Shown in pieces: positions 15,955 through 24,311 of a stretch of 64,000 nt of DNA. The notes under the pieces were generated by a model. It saw only the letters and a program-made list of their open reading frames with translations, had not been told where the DNA came from and did not search any database. Made by a program: the position numbers and the translations under genes. Numbering within the stretch: the first letter of the stretch is position 1; the number at the start of each line of letters is the position of its first letter. Source of the stretch: CAZAQB01 sp964487155 (GTDB taxonomy: Bacteria; Pseudomonadota; Gammaproteobacteria; Nitrococcales; Nitrococcaceae); assembly GCA_964487155.1 (NCBI GenBank), contig CAZAQB010000003.1, forward strand, positions 17,476-81,475, read 5' to 3'.

Positions 15955-16734
15955 ATGGCGCAAGCCCACCAGCTACCGGCCATCAGGGTCAGCGGGCTGA
16001 CCACCTGTTTCGGCACCACCACGGTGCACGACCGCCTGGAGCTGACCGTGCACCGGGGCGAGCTCCTGGCGGTGGTCGGGGGCAGCGGCTCGGGCAAGAC
16101 AGTGCTGCTGCGCCACCTGACGCTGTTGCGGCGGCCCGCCGAAGGCTCGGTGGAAGTGCTCGGAGTGGATGTGTCGGGCTGCGGTGAACGGGACCTGCGC
16201 CCCCTGCGCCGGCGCATCGGCGTGATGTTCCAGCAGGGTGCCCTGTTCACCGGCCTGACGGTGCTGGAGAACGTCTGCCTGCCCCTGCGCGAGCACACCT
16301 GCCTCACCGGCGACCTGATCCGGGAGCTGGCCATGGCCAAGATCGGCCTCTCCGGGCTGCCGGCGGATGCCGCACACAAGTACCCGGCGGAACTCTCCGG
16401 CGGCATGACCAAGCGCGCCGCCCTGGCCCGGGCCATCGCCCTGGATCCGGATCTGCTGTTCCTGGACGAGCCCACCGCCGGGCTCGACCCGGTGGGTGCC
16501 GCGGCCCTGGACGCGCTCATCGCCCAGCTCCAGGCACTGATGGGCCTGACCGTGGTGATGGTCACCCATGACGCGGACTCCCTCTGGCAGATTACCGACC
16601 GGGTTGCCTTTCTGGCCGAGCAGCGGGTGGTGGAAGTCGCGCCCATGGCCGAACTGGCCCGCTCCCGGCACCCGGAGATCCACCGCTACTTCTCGGGGCC
16701 GCGGATGCGCCGGGCCGAGGAGCGCGCCCAGTGA
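15955..16734 (+). CDS. MlaF-type lipid transport ABC ATPase
   Basis: This 259-residue ATPase has Walker A GGSGSGKT, signature LSGGMTKRAALARAIAL, Walker B LLFLDEPTAGLDP and the switch His in VTHD. The phrase GGMTKRAALARA, rather than GGQQQRV, is typical of the MlaF/Ttg2A (Mkl) branch. It energises the permease encoded just upstream. The ATG at 15955 is used; a GTG at 15949 would overlap the upstream stop. Its own stop overlaps the next start. Confidence 0.92.
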   Translation: MAQAHQLPAIRVSGLTTCFGTTTVHDRLELTVHRGELLAVVGGSGSGKTVLLRHLTLLRRPAEGSVEVLGVDVSGCGERDLRPLRRRIGVMFQQGALFTGLTVLENVCLPLREHTCLTGDLIRELAMAKIGLSGLPADAAHKYPAELSGGMTKRAALARAIALDPDLLFLDEPTAGLDPVGAAALDALIAQLQALMGLTVVMVTHDADSLWQITDRVAFLAEQRVVEVAPMAELARSRHPEIHRYFSGPRMRRAEERAQ

Positions 16735-17723
16735 ATACCCGGCTGAGCCATGTGCTGATCGGCCTGTTCGTGGTGGCCCTGGCGAGCGCCCTGGTGCTCA
16801 TGGGCCTGTGGCTGAGCGCCGGGCTCTCATCCACCGAATGGGTGCGCTACTCCGTGTACACCGACGACTCGGTGGGGGGGCTGCGGGCCGACGCGCCGGT
16901 CACCTTCAGCGGCGTAGAGGTGGGACGGGTGCAGAGCCTGCAGCTGGACGCGAGCCAACCGGGCCGGGTACACATCGTGCTTGCGATGCGGCCGGATGCC
17001 CCAGTCCGCGCCGATACCCGCGCCACCATCGGCCAGCAGGGCCTGACCGGCATCGCCTTCGTCGAGCTCAAGGGCGGCTCGCCGGACCAGGCACCGCAGA
17101 CGCCATCCGGCGAACCCTACCCGGTGCTGGAGTCCCAGCCGTCCCGGCTGGACACCCTCGCCGAGTCGGCCAGCAACAGCCTCACCTCCCTGGAGCGGGT
17201 GCTGGAGGATGTCCAGACCCTGCTGGGCCCCGACAACCGGCAGGCCGTGACCGCGACGCTGGACCACCTGGAGAGCGTGACCCGGAATATGGACGAGGTG
17301 ACGCGGCAACTGCAGAGCACTCTGGCGGCGGTGGACGCCCTGGTGGCCCAGGGCGGTGGGGCGGTGGAGGACAGCCGGCGCCTGCTGAGGAGGCTGGAGC
17401 GGCTGGCCGCCGGAGCCGACGCCGCGGTGGCGGACCTGCCCCGGGTGCTGAAATCGGCCGGCACCACCCTGGCACAGGTCCGGGCCAGCGCCGACGCCCT
17501 GAGTGCCGCCGCCCGCCAGGGCGGCGCGGCTGGAGAAGCCGGCCAGCGGGGCCTGCAGCGCCTCAACCGCTCCACCCTGCCGCAGCTGGAGGCGGTGCTG
17601 GCCGACCTGGGCCGGGCGGCCGGCCGCCTGGACAGCCTGCTTATCTCCCTGAAGCAGGATCCTTCACAGCTGATCCGCGGGCGCGCTCCGGTGGCCCCAG
17701 GCCCCGGCGAGGCGGCCCGGTGA
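16731..17723 (+). CDS. MlaD/MCE family substrate-binding protein
   Basis: The 330-residue protein has an uncleaved N-terminal anchor (about 8-30), then an MCE domain (about 38-125; GLRADAPVTFSGVEVGRV and GLTGIAFVELKGG). The remaining 200 residues are helical and could form the long periplasmic tail seen in larger MCE proteins. MCE proteins form hexameric rings that bind lipid in the periplasm. The GTG start overlaps the ATPase stop (GTGA) and has GAGGAG about nine bases upstream, so translation is coupled. Confidence 0.9.
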   Translation: MNTRLSHVLIGLFVVALASALVLMGLWLSAGLSSTEWVRYSVYTDDSVGGLRADAPVTFSGVEVGRVQSLQLDASQPGRVHIVLAMRPDAPVRADTRATIGQQGLTGIAFVELKGGSPDQAPQTPSGEPYPVLESQPSRLDTLAESASNSLTSLERVLEDVQTLLGPDNRQAVTATLDHLESVTRNMDEVTRQLQSTLAAVDALVAQGGGAVEDSRRLLRRLERLAAGADAAVADLPRVLKSAGTTLAQVRASADALSAAARQGGAAGEAGQRGLQRLNRSTLPQLEAVLADLGRAAGRLDSLLISLKQDPSQLIRGRAPVAPGPGEAAR

Positions 17724-18346
17724 AGCACTGGCTGCCGACCGCCGCGCTGCTGGCAGGCGCCGCCCTGGCCGCGGGCTGCGCCTCTCTGCTGCCGCCGCCG
17801 GAGCCGCCCGCCCGGGAGTTCCTGCTGGAGGGTAATCCCGGGCCGGTCGAGCCCGCCGCCCCCGGAGAACTGACTCTGCTAGTGGACGCGCCGTCCGCCG
17901 CCGCCGCCTACCGGACCACCGACCTGCTGTACCGCGACCGTGGGCCCAGGCTGCGCCGCTACCGGGACAGCCGCTGGTCGGCGCCACCGGCGCAGCTGGC
18001 CGCCGAGGCTCTCGCCGCCGACCTGGCGGCCAGCGGGCTGTTTCGCGCCGTGTTGCCCTCGCCCGGACCTGCGCAGGCGGACCTGCGCCTCGAGCTGCGG
18101 CTGCTGCGCCTCGAGCAGGTATTCGACGACGACGCATCGACAAGCCGCCTGGTGGTGGCGCTTCAGGCCACTCTGACGTCCCCGCCACGGGGGCTGCTGC
18201 TGGCGAGCCGCCGGTTTCGGGTCAGCGAACCGGCGCCGCGGAACGCGGCGGGCGCCGCCGCCGCCGCCAACCGCGCCCTGGTCCGCCTGGCCCGGGATCT
18301 GCGCGCATTCCTCGCGCCCCACGCCGGCGCCTCGCCCGGTTCTTGA
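17720..18346 (+). CDS. ABC-type transport auxiliary lipoprotein, PqiC-like (DUF330)
   Basis: The 208-residue product has a lipoprotein signal with LAAGC, Cys20 being the likely acylation site. The mature part contains a YRTTDLLYRDRGPRLRRYRDS-like region, seen as ARDR/W-containing strands in PqiC and related lipoproteins, and an extended WSAPPAQLAAEAL stretch. Such lipoproteins sit in the outer membrane and complete MCE transport chains. The GTG start overlaps the MCE gene's stop. It is the last gene of the operon; no MlaC-like gene is present, which separates this from the canonical mlaFEDCB order. Confidence 0.82.
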   Translation: MKHWLPTAALLAGAALAAGCASLLPPPEPPAREFLLEGNPGPVEPAAPGELTLLVDAPSAAAAYRTTDLLYRDRGPRLRRYRDSRWSAPPAQLAAEALAADLAASGLFRAVLPSPGPAQADLRLELRLLRLEQVFDDDASTSRLVVALQATLTSPPRGLLLASRRFRVSEPAPRNAAGAAAAANRALVRLARDLRAFLAPHAGASPGS

Positions 18347-18397
18347 CCTGGGTCAGGCTGCCGGCGGCCGCATTTTCCGGGATTTGACCTCTGTCAG
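18343..18397 (+). promoter_or_regulatory. Two tandem FNR-like half-palindromes
   Basis: TTGACCTGGGTCAG (18343-18356) overlaps the stop codon of the lipoprotein gene, and TTGACCTCTGTCAG follows at 18384-18397. Each has TTGAC, four bases, GTCA, and the centres are 41 bases apart, about four helical turns. The first shares 13 of 14 bases with the palindrome before dctP. They lie 150-200 bases upstream of the small gene at 18550. Binding is inferred from sequence only. Confidence 0.4.
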
Positions 18398-18549
18398 CGT
18401 TTTACCGACAGCAGACAGGGTAACGTTTCCCCATCGGATGGCGGGGCGACGGTTTACTCGCCGGAAGCCTCGGGTTCCGGCCGCTTCCGCCGCTAACAGT
18501 AATGAACAGGCCGTCGTTCATCGGGTTTTCCAGCTTGGAGGTGGGGGCC

Positions 18550-18744
18550 ATGGCCAGCAGCACAATGGTTCGGCAACTACGCATCGAGTACCAGGGGGGT
18601 CGCATCATTCTCATCGGGGATGTCGGCAGCATCCACGACGAGGCCGACCGTATCGTCCGCCAGTTCCGGTTCAGCGGACGGCCCTACGAACTCAGCCAGG
18701 AGAGCCAGCACCGGGTCGTGCTGAGTCCTGCCGTCCCCCACTGA
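18550..18744 (+). CDS. Small hypothetical protein
   Basis: I do not recognise this 64-residue protein. The start at 18550 is well supported by GGAGG eight bases upstream; an in-frame ATG at 18502 is not. It begins MASSTMVRQLRIEYQGG, then IILIGDVGSIHDEADRIV, and has no membrane segment, Cys residues or known motif. Two FNR-like sites precede it and a glyoxalase gene follows after 95 bases in the same direction, so it may respond to oxygen or NO. Coding is supported by the ribosome site and by balanced residue use; function is unknown. Confidence 0.6.
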   Translation: MASSTMVRQLRIEYQGGRIILIGDVGSIHDEADRIVRQFRFSGRPYELSQESQHRVVLSPAVPH

Positions 18745-18839
18745 CGCCCCGCCGCCAGCCGCCGGGCGCAGTGCCTTGCATTCCGCCGCGGCCGGCGCCA
18801 TCTCCCCGGCAGACTTATCGCCGGTAAGGAGATCACGCC

Positions 18840-19280
18840 ATGCACTACCTCCACACCATGGTGCGCGTCAGCGACCTGGACGAGTCCCTCGATTTCTACT
18901 GCAACAAGCTCGGTCTGCGGGAGATCAGCCGCAAGGACAGCGACAAGGGGCGTTTCACGCTGGTGTTTCTGGCCGCCCCGGAGGATGAGCAGCGGGCGCG
19001 CGAAGACCGGGCGCCCATGGTGGAACTGACCTGGAACTGGGATCCCGAGCAGTACACCGGGGGCCGCAACTTCGGCCACCTGGCCTACCGGGTGGAAGAC
19101 ATCTACGCCCTCTGCCAGCGCCTGGCCGACGCCGGGGTCACCATCAACCGTCCTCCCCGGGACGGTCATATGGCGTTCGTGCGCTCCCCCGACGGCATCT
19201 CTATCGAACTGTTGCAGCGGGGCGAAGCACTGCCGCCCCGGGAGCCCTGGGCGTCCATGGAGAACACCGGCACCTGGTAA
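18840..19280 (+). CDS. gloA: Lactoylglutathione lyase (glyoxalase I)
   Basis: The 146-residue VOC-fold enzyme turns the hemithioacetal of methylglyoxal and glutathione into S-lactoylglutathione. The four metal ligands align with E. coli GlxI: His5 ([10 protein letters not shown]), Glu62 (MVELTWNW), His80 (NFGHLAYRV) and Glu123 (GISIELLQ). The family phrase [14 protein letters not shown] is also clear. The start follows AAGGAG at good spacing. The gene is convergent with the OmpA-like gene; a strong hairpin separates them. Confidence 0.95.
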   Translation: MHYLHTMVRVSDLDESLDFYCNKLGLREISRKDSDKGRFTLVFLAAPEDEQRAREDRAPMVELTWNWDPEQYTGGRNFGHLAYRVEDIYALCQRLADAGVTINRPPRDGHMAFVRSPDGISIELLQRGEALPPREPWASMENTGTW

Positions 19281-19286
19281 CGGCCC

Positions 19287-19315
19287 CCCGGGCGCCGGCG
19301 ACACCGGCGCCCGGG
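19287..19315. terminator. Strong hairpin between convergent genes
   Basis: Perfect twelve-base arms CCCGGGCGCCGG and CCGGCGCCCGGG enclose a five-base loop, exactly between the stops of gloA and the OmpA-like gene. It is symmetric, so it could end transcription from both sides. There is no T-tract on either strand, so factor-independent termination is uncertain. Confidence 0.5.
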
Positions 19316-19326
19316 CCCGCCGAGGT

Positions 19327-20535
19327 TCAGCGCTGTGCGGTGGCTTCCAGAACCGCCACCACCCGGCGGTTCTGGGCGCGGCCGGCAGCGGTGTCGTTGT
19401 CCGCCACGGGCCGGGTTTCACCGTAGCCCACGGCCCGTACCCGCTGCGCAGGCACGTCGAACTCCTCCACCAGCACCCGGCGCACGGCGTCTGCCCGGCG
19501 CTGGGAGAGTCGCTGGTTGTAATCGGCGGCACCCGCGCTGTCGGTGTGACCCTCGATCACTGCCTCGGTGTCCGGATACTCCCGCATGAAGTCCGCCACC
19601 CGCTGGATCTCCGCCAGGTACTCATCCCCCACCTGGGCGCTGTCGGTGGGGAAGTTCACCGCCAGGCGGATGCTGACCGCCTCCTCCAGCGCGACCCGGC
19701 AGCCCTGATCGTCCACCCGGGCGCCGGCCGGGGTGTCGGGGCATTGGTCCAGATGGTCCGCCACGCCGTCCCCGTCGCTGTCGAGGGGGCAGCCCTGCCT
19801 GTCCACCGGCGCCCCCGCGGGCGTGTCCGGGCAGCGGTCGGCGGCGTCATCGACGCCGTCCGCGTCGCCGTCCATGGGGCAGCCGCTGGCATCCACCAGC
19901 TGCCCGGCCGGCGTGGCGGGGCAGGCGTCGCTGGCGTCCAGCACGCCGTCGTTGTCGCTGTCCCGGGGCGGCGGCTCGGGGCGCGGCGAGGTCATGGGAG
20001 CCGGCGCCTGGGCTGCGAACAGGTAGCCCACGCCCAGCATCACCGCGGGGTCGTGCTCGCCGTCCTCCGGGGCGTAGTAGTCGCGCACATCGGCCCGCAC
20101 CAGCCAGCCGTTGCCCAGCAGATAGCGCAGGCCCAGGCCGGCGTTGAACTGCAGGTCCGAGTCCTCGGTGCCGCGATCGGGGTTGAACTGGGAGACCCCC
20201 GCGCCGCCCACCAGGTAGGGCTGCAGCGAGGCCTCCGGCAGCATGTGGTAGAGGCCGTCCAGCTGTAGCCGGAGCTGGTTGACGTCGACGTCGGCATCGT
20301 CCGCCTCGGTAGGGGTGAACCCGGCCACCAGCTCGGCGCCCCAGCGCCGTCCGTAGTCGTAGCCCACCCCCAGGCGCCCGCCGACGGCGTCGTCGAGATT
20401 GCGCTCGCTGTCATAGAAATGACCGGTGACGCCCGGGGTCAGGGTCCAGCCGCCCTGGCCACCGGCCAGGGCGGCGGCCGGCAGCAGCAGGGCCAGGGTG
20501 ATCGGCAAAAGCCATCCGCGTCTGGCAGATTTCAT
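19327..20535 (-). CDS. OmpA family outer membrane protein with thrombospondin type 3 repeats
   Basis: The 402-residue protein has a signal peptide (cleavage near AALA/GGQGG), a beta-barrel-like domain (about 25-180) and then Asp-rich calcium-binding type 3 repeats (about 190-285) in which DSDNDGVLD, DGDADGVDD and DSDGDGVAD recur, each followed by CPxTPAG. The C-terminal OmpA domain (about 290-400) has EGHTDSAGAADYNQRLSQRRA, with the Asp and Arg that bind diaminopimelate, so it should anchor the outer membrane to peptidoglycan. The start at 20535 has AAGGAG upstream. It resembles OprF-like porins. Confidence 0.92.
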   Translation of the reverse strand: MKSARRGWLLPITLALLLPAAALAGGQGGWTLTPGVTGHFYDSERNLDDAVGGRLGVGYDYGRRWGAELVAGFTPTEADDADVDVNQLRLQLDGLYHMLPEASLQPYLVGGAGVSQFNPDRGTEDSDLQFNAGLGLRYLLGNGWLVRADVRDYYAPEDGEHDPAVMLGVGYLFAAQAPAPMTSPRPEPPPRDSDNDGVLDASDACPATPAGQLVDASGCPMDGDADGVDDAADRCPDTPAGAPVDRQGCPLDSDGDGVADHLDQCPDTPAGARVDDQGCRVALEEAVSIRLAVNFPTDSAQVGDEYLAEIQRVADFMREYPDTEAVIEGHTDSAGAADYNQRLSQRRADAVRRVLVEEFDVPAQRVRAVGYGETRPVADNDTAAGRAQNRRVVAVLEATAQR

Positions 20536-20594
20536 CTTGTTGGTCTCCTTATTGACGGGGTCTTGTCCTGGACTGCCGCAGGCCGGTTCGGCCT

Positions 20595-21356
20595 TCAGTG
20601 GCTGCGGCTCAGGAATGCCTCCACGGCCTCCCGGTGCTCGGGACTTTGCATCTGCCGGGAGAACACCTCGGCCTCCTGGTCGATGACCCGGTGCAACTCC
20701 CGGCAGAATTCCTCGGTGCGCAATAGCCGGCGAGAGGCGGATAACGCGCCCCTGGGCAGCTCGGCCAGCCGCTGGCATAGCGCCCAGCTCTCGGCGTCCA
20801 GGGAGCCGGGCTTGCAGCTGCGGGTGATCAGCCCAAGGGCCTCGGCCTCCCGGGCGGTCAGTGCCCGGCCCAGCAGCAGGATCTCCGCGGCCCGGCTGTG
20901 GCCCACCAGGGCGGGCAGCAGCCGCGAGCTGCCGAACTCCGGCACTACGCCCAGGGCCACGAAGGGAGTGACGAAGCGGGCGGTCTCCACGGCCAGGGAG
21001 AAGTCACAGTGCAGCATCAGCGTGGTGCCGATACCCGCGGCGTTGCCATGCACCTGGGCCACCAGCGGCTTGGGAAAATCCACCACCGCGTGCAGGAACT
21101 CCAGCAGTGCCGAGCCGCGCAGCTCGCCGCCGCTGCGGGCCAGCTCGCGGAATTCGGCCAGATCGCTGCCGGCGGTGAAATCCGGCCCGGCGCCGGTGAG
21201 CCGCACCACCCGCACCCGCTCCTCGCCGGCCGCCCTGGCCAGGGCCTCGGTCAGGCGCGCGTAGAGAAACTGGTTCAGGGCATTGCGCTTGTCGGGGCGG
21301 TTCAGGGTCAGGGTGCACACCCCTTCCCGGGTGTTCACCTGGAGCGGATCGGTCAT
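20595..21356 (-). CDS. Enoyl-CoA hydratase/isomerase family protein
   Basis: The 253-residue crotonase-fold enzyme has the oxyanion-hole segments (GPDFTAGSDLAEF and GNAAGIGTTLMLHCDF) and VVPEFGSSRLLP. The single acidic residue in the last motif, with the first catalytic Glu position occupied by a non-acidic residue, resembles delta3,delta2-enoyl-CoA isomerases more than true hydratases. It would act in fatty acid or related acyl-CoA breakdown. The start follows GGAG at nine bases. A small unknown gene lies upstream, 61 bases away on the same strand. Confidence 0.85.
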   Translation of the reverse strand: MTDPLQVNTREGVCTLTLNRPDKRNALNQFLYARLTEALARAAGEERVRVVRLTGAGPDFTAGSDLAEFRELARSGGELRGSALLEFLHAVVDFPKPLVAQVHGNAAGIGTTLMLHCDFSLAVETARFVTPFVALGVVPEFGSSRLLPALVGHSRAAEILLLGRALTAREAEALGLITRSCKPGSLDAESWALCQRLAELPRGALSASRRLLRTEEFCRELHRVIDQEAEVFSRQMQSPEHREAVEAFLSRSH

Positions 21357-21417
21357 GGAAAGCTCTCCGGGGATCCGAAGGGGGCTCGGGGCGAACGCCG
21401 CCTGGCCAGTGTCGGCA

Positions 21418-21741
21418 TCAGCGCAGCCAGGGGAACATCAGCCCCAGCATTCGACGCTGCATGGCCTGGGCGGCCTCCAGCCACTGCTGCTGGACCGTGG
21501 CAAGCGCCTGCATCAGGGCCTCGGCATCCGCTTCGCCCTGGAAGCGCTCCTCGGTGACGGTGCCGCCCTGGTAGCGCCGCCGTGCGCCGCTCAGCAGAAC
21601 ACGGTCCCCTTCCAGCCGGGCCTCGGCGTAGACCACTTCGAGTTGCAGGAAGGGCAGCCAGCCGGCCCAGGGCAGCAGGGGCTGGCTGTCGCGGGTGCCG
21701 GCTACGGGCCGGGCGTCGATGGTGACGGGCGTTCTCGCCAT
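21418..21741 (-). CDS. Hypothetical protein
   Basis: I do not recognise this 107-residue protein. It has a central charged part (LEGDRVLLSGARRRYQGG) and an amphipathic C-terminal helix (MQRRMLGLMFPWLR). A G-rich stretch stands before the ATG. It is soluble by appearance and has no Cys. It lies between the crotonase gene and the LysR gene on the same strand, so it may belong to one transcript with the crotonase. Confidence 0.6.
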   Translation of the reverse strand: MARTPVTIDARPVAGTRDSQPLLPWAGWLPFLQLEVVYAEARLEGDRVLLSGARRRYQGGTVTEERFQGEADAEALMQALATVQQQWLEAAQAMQRRMLGLMFPWLR

Positions 21742-21795
21742 TGCGCAGTCCCCCCTGGGGGCATGGGCTGAGGTTGCCGGCGGATTCTCCCACGC

Positions 21796-22725
21796 TCAGG
21801 CGATCAGTTCGAGCCCGTCCCGTTCCCATGGCGGCACCGGCGTGAACTGCTCCACCAGGAAGTCCACGAACGCCCGGACCTTGGGAGAGAGATGGCGGCG
21901 GTGGGGGTAAACCACATAATAGGCCGACTGCTCATGCCGGTATTCGGGCAGCACCGCCACCAGCGCTCCGCTGCGGATGTCCGAAGCCACCAGCCAGGTG
22001 GACAGCCGCGCCAGCCCGACCCCCGCCCGGGCCGCCTCGTAGAGGGCATCGGCGGTGTTGGCGCGGAAGCTGCCGCGCACATGAAGGATCCGCCGGCCCC
22101 GCTCGGCGTCCTCGAATTCCCAGTCGTTGAACTGGGACACCTCGTTCAACGTCAGGCAGTTGTGGTGCTGCAGATCCTCGGGGGTGGCGGGCGTGCCGTG
22201 GCGGCGCAGGTAGTCCGGGGCGGCGCAGATGATACGCCGGTTGACCGCCAGCCGGCGGGCGATGAGGGACGGATCGTCCATCTGCTCGCGCCACTGGATG
22301 GCGACATCCAGGCCTTCCTCCACCAGGTCCACCGGGCGGTCGGTCAGGTCCACTTCCATGCCCAGTTCCGGGTAGCGCAGCAGGAACCGGTTGATCAGGG
22401 GCAGCACCTCAACCCGCCCGAAGGCGACCGTGGCGCAGACCCGCAGCGTGCCCCGGGGACTGCGGCTCAGCGAGGTCACCGCCTCCTCCGCCTCGCGGAT
22501 CTCGCCGATGATCCGGGCACAGCACTCGTAGTACGTCCGGCCCGCCTCCGTCAGGCGGATCCGGCGCGTGGTGCGATTGAACAGGCGCACCCCAAGGCGG
22601 TCCTCCAGGCGGCGGATCTGCTTGCTCACCGCCGACGGCGTCAGCTCCAGGCTGCGGGCGGCCGCGGAGAAGCTGCCGCCCTCCACCGCACGCACGAAAA
22701 TCACCATCTCCGCGGCCTGATCCAT
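21796..22725 (-). CDS. LysR family transcriptional regulator
   Basis: The 309-residue protein has the N-terminal winged helix-turn-helix of LysR regulators (about 5-65: FVRAVEGGSFSAAARSLELTPSAVSKQI) and a C-terminal effector domain (about 90-300) with DVAIQWREQMDDPSLIARRL, which places it in the large group that includes AaeR/DsdC-like regulators. The start follows AAGGAG at seven bases; the frame is open to 22968 but that part is the intergenic region. Its targets may be the genes downstream on the same strand, which is not typical for LysR divergent control, or genes elsewhere. Confidence 0.92.
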   Translation of the reverse strand: MDQAAEMVIFVRAVEGGSFSAAARSLELTPSAVSKQIRRLEDRLGVRLFNRTTRRIRLTEAGRTYYECCARIIGEIREAEEAVTSLSRSPRGTLRVCATVAFGRVEVLPLINRFLLRYPELGMEVDLTDRPVDLVEEGLDVAIQWREQMDDPSLIARRLAVNRRIICAAPDYLRRHGTPATPEDLQHHNCLTLNEVSQFNDWEFEDAERGRRILHVRGSFRANTADALYEAARAGVGLARLSTWLVASDIRSGALVAVLPEYRHEQSAYYVVYPHRRHLSPKVRAFVDFLVEQFTPVPPWERDGLELIA

Positions 22726-22942
22726 GGGCGTCTCCTTCGGGTCACCCGCGGGGCCCTCTGCCAGCCGGGAAGTATGTCGCCCGACCGCTGGAGTTGTGAA
22801 CCGGGACGGGCGGGCGCCGCCAGCCGATAGCGGAACATATGCTCTTCGAGCCTCTGGCGCCAAAATCGCCGAGGCCGGCGTCCGCGCCCGGCGGTGCCGC
22901 CCCGGGGAGCGGGCTTGCACCGTTGCAGGTCCGGCGCTATGT

Positions 22943-22972
22943 TTGAGAATAATTGTCGAAATATTCACATAA
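22943..22972 (+). promoter_or_regulatory. Possible promoter in the 404-base gap before the ACT/V4R gene
   Basis: The gap 22726-23129 contains one AT-rich island. Within it TTGAGA (22943-22948) and ACATAA (22967-22972) are 18 bases apart and could be a sigma-70 promoter for the gene at 23130, with a leader of about 150 bases. The rest of the gap shows nothing recognisable. Confidence 0.25.
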
Positions 22973-23129
22973 CCAGCAGTAAACTAGCTGGATTCCGCCT
23001 ACGGAACGGGCGAACTCGCGCTCTGGGAAGCGCCGTAGAAGGTCGCACCGTTGCGAGCGCCCCACTCTCGCCTGGCACGATTCATACGGCACAGACTCCC
23101 GGGGGGCTTTTGGAGGGCGGACCCCGATC

Positions 23130-23897
23130 ATGGCCAGTGTCACGGTCATCCTCACCGTGGAGGAGCGCTCCGGCATTCTCTCCAGCGCGGTGACCTCCCT
23201 GCGCCGCTTCGGCCTCAACTTCGAGCGCCACCGCAGTCACGAAGACCCCGCCACCGGCGCTCGCCGCATGGTCATCGAGGCGAGCGGCACGCTCAGTGAT
23301 CCCGAAGGACTGGCCGCACGGCTGAAAGGCATCCGCGGCGTGCTGGGCGTCGAGCCCGTCGGCGCGGGCCAGGTCGGCGGCGCCCAGGCGCAGCCCGCCC
23401 CGGCGCCGCAGGCCACGGTGGAGATCAGCGACCAGCTGGTGGCCGACATGGTGGCCGACTACCCCCGCATCATGCCCCGCTTCGAGGCCTTCGAACTGGA
23501 ACTGCCGGCAGACAACCGGGAGGGGCCCCAGCGGGAACTCGGCCGGCGGCTGGGCGCGGCCCTGGCACCGGGGTACCGAGCCGCCCTGGAGGCGTCCCTG
23601 GACCTGGGTCAGGCCCTGGAGAATGTCGCGGTTCCAGCCCTGGACCGATTGGCCCAGGCGCAGGTTACCGGCGACGACGCCCTGGAAGTGCCCCTTTCCA
23701 GCTTCACCCGGCGCTACCTGAACAGCATGGACCTGACCTTCGGCGCCGAACTGGACCACTGCTGGTTCCTCAGCGGCCTGCTGGAGGGGCTGCTGGAGGC
23801 CTCACCCCATTTCACCTCCGTGCAGGTGAACGAGGATCGCTGCCGGGCGGTGGGGGACGAAACCTGCCGCTTCCGGGTCCGGCTGGCCCCTTCCTGA
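23130..23897 (+). CDS. ACT-like domain protein with C-terminal V4R/XylR-N-like domain
   Basis: The 255-residue protein has two parts. Residues 1-80 look like an ACT fold (ASVTVILTVEERSGILSSAV, then a second beta-alpha unit). After a Pro/Ala linker, residues about 100-255 resemble a V4R-type sensor domain: the end LLEASPHFTSVQVNEDRCRAVGDETCRFRVR in parts matches the usual C-terminal pattern with E, C, GD and C. V4R domains bind small hydrophobic molecules or metal-linked ligands. No output domain is present, so it may be a stand-alone sensor or chaperone-like factor. It is a single gene; a possible promoter lies in the AT-rich gap upstream. Confidence 0.55.
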   Translation: MASVTVILTVEERSGILSSAVTSLRRFGLNFERHRSHEDPATGARRMVIEASGTLSDPEGLAARLKGIRGVLGVEPVGAGQVGGAQAQPAPAPQATVEISDQLVADMVADYPRIMPRFEAFELELPADNREGPQRELGRRLGAALAPGYRAALEASLDLGQALENVAVPALDRLAQAQVTGDDALEVPLSSFTRRYLNSMDLTFGAELDHCWFLSGLLEGLLEASPHFTSVQVNEDRCRAVGDETCRFRVRLAPS

Positions 23898-24254
23898 CCG
23901 CAAATCTCCTGGGTCTGTGCCGCGGCGTCACAGGCATTGTGCCGCCCAAGCGGTTTTCCGCAGCGCGTCATCCTCTTAAGCTGCACTACATGAGGATCGG
24001 GTCACCGGCCCAGCAGCGGATAGCAAATCACCATGAACCCCCGCGAGCCCGTCCACCACACCGGGGCACTCGGCCTGCCGGCCATGGAGCCTCCCCGGCG
24101 GCGGCACCGCCGCCGGGCATCTCGCGACCAGCGCACGGGCCCGCGGAGCTCCTGTCGCCAGGACCGGCACGGATCACCCGCCGCAGGCGGCCCGCCGACT
24201 CTGAGGGTTGTGCGGACCTGACATCCGACCCCGATCCAACGATCTCCTCCTCTT

Positions 24255-24279
24255 GCCGGCCCCCTGGGCCGGCTTTTTT
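24255..24279 (+). terminator. Rho-independent terminator
   Basis: Eight-base arms GCCGGCCC and GGGCCGGC with a three-base loop are followed by six T. It is the clearest intrinsic terminator in the window. It lies 358 bases after the stop of the ACT/V4R gene, and the segment between holds no convincing coding frame; see findings for the small-RNA possibility. It also faces azlD, which ends at 24312 on the other strand. Confidence 0.85.
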
Positions 24280-24311
24280 GGGCCAGCGAACAGTGCCGCG
24301 GCCTGGCGGCC

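Noticed and set aside
24033..24221. Possible 62-residue protein in the gap before the terminator
   Set aside because: It is Arg/Pro-rich with no ribosome site and no motif; composition looks non-coding.
23940..24279. CsrB/RsmZ-type RNA suggested by several GGA motifs
   Set aside because: About seven GGA words in this length is near what a GC-rich sequence gives by chance, and no GacA-type upstream site was seen.
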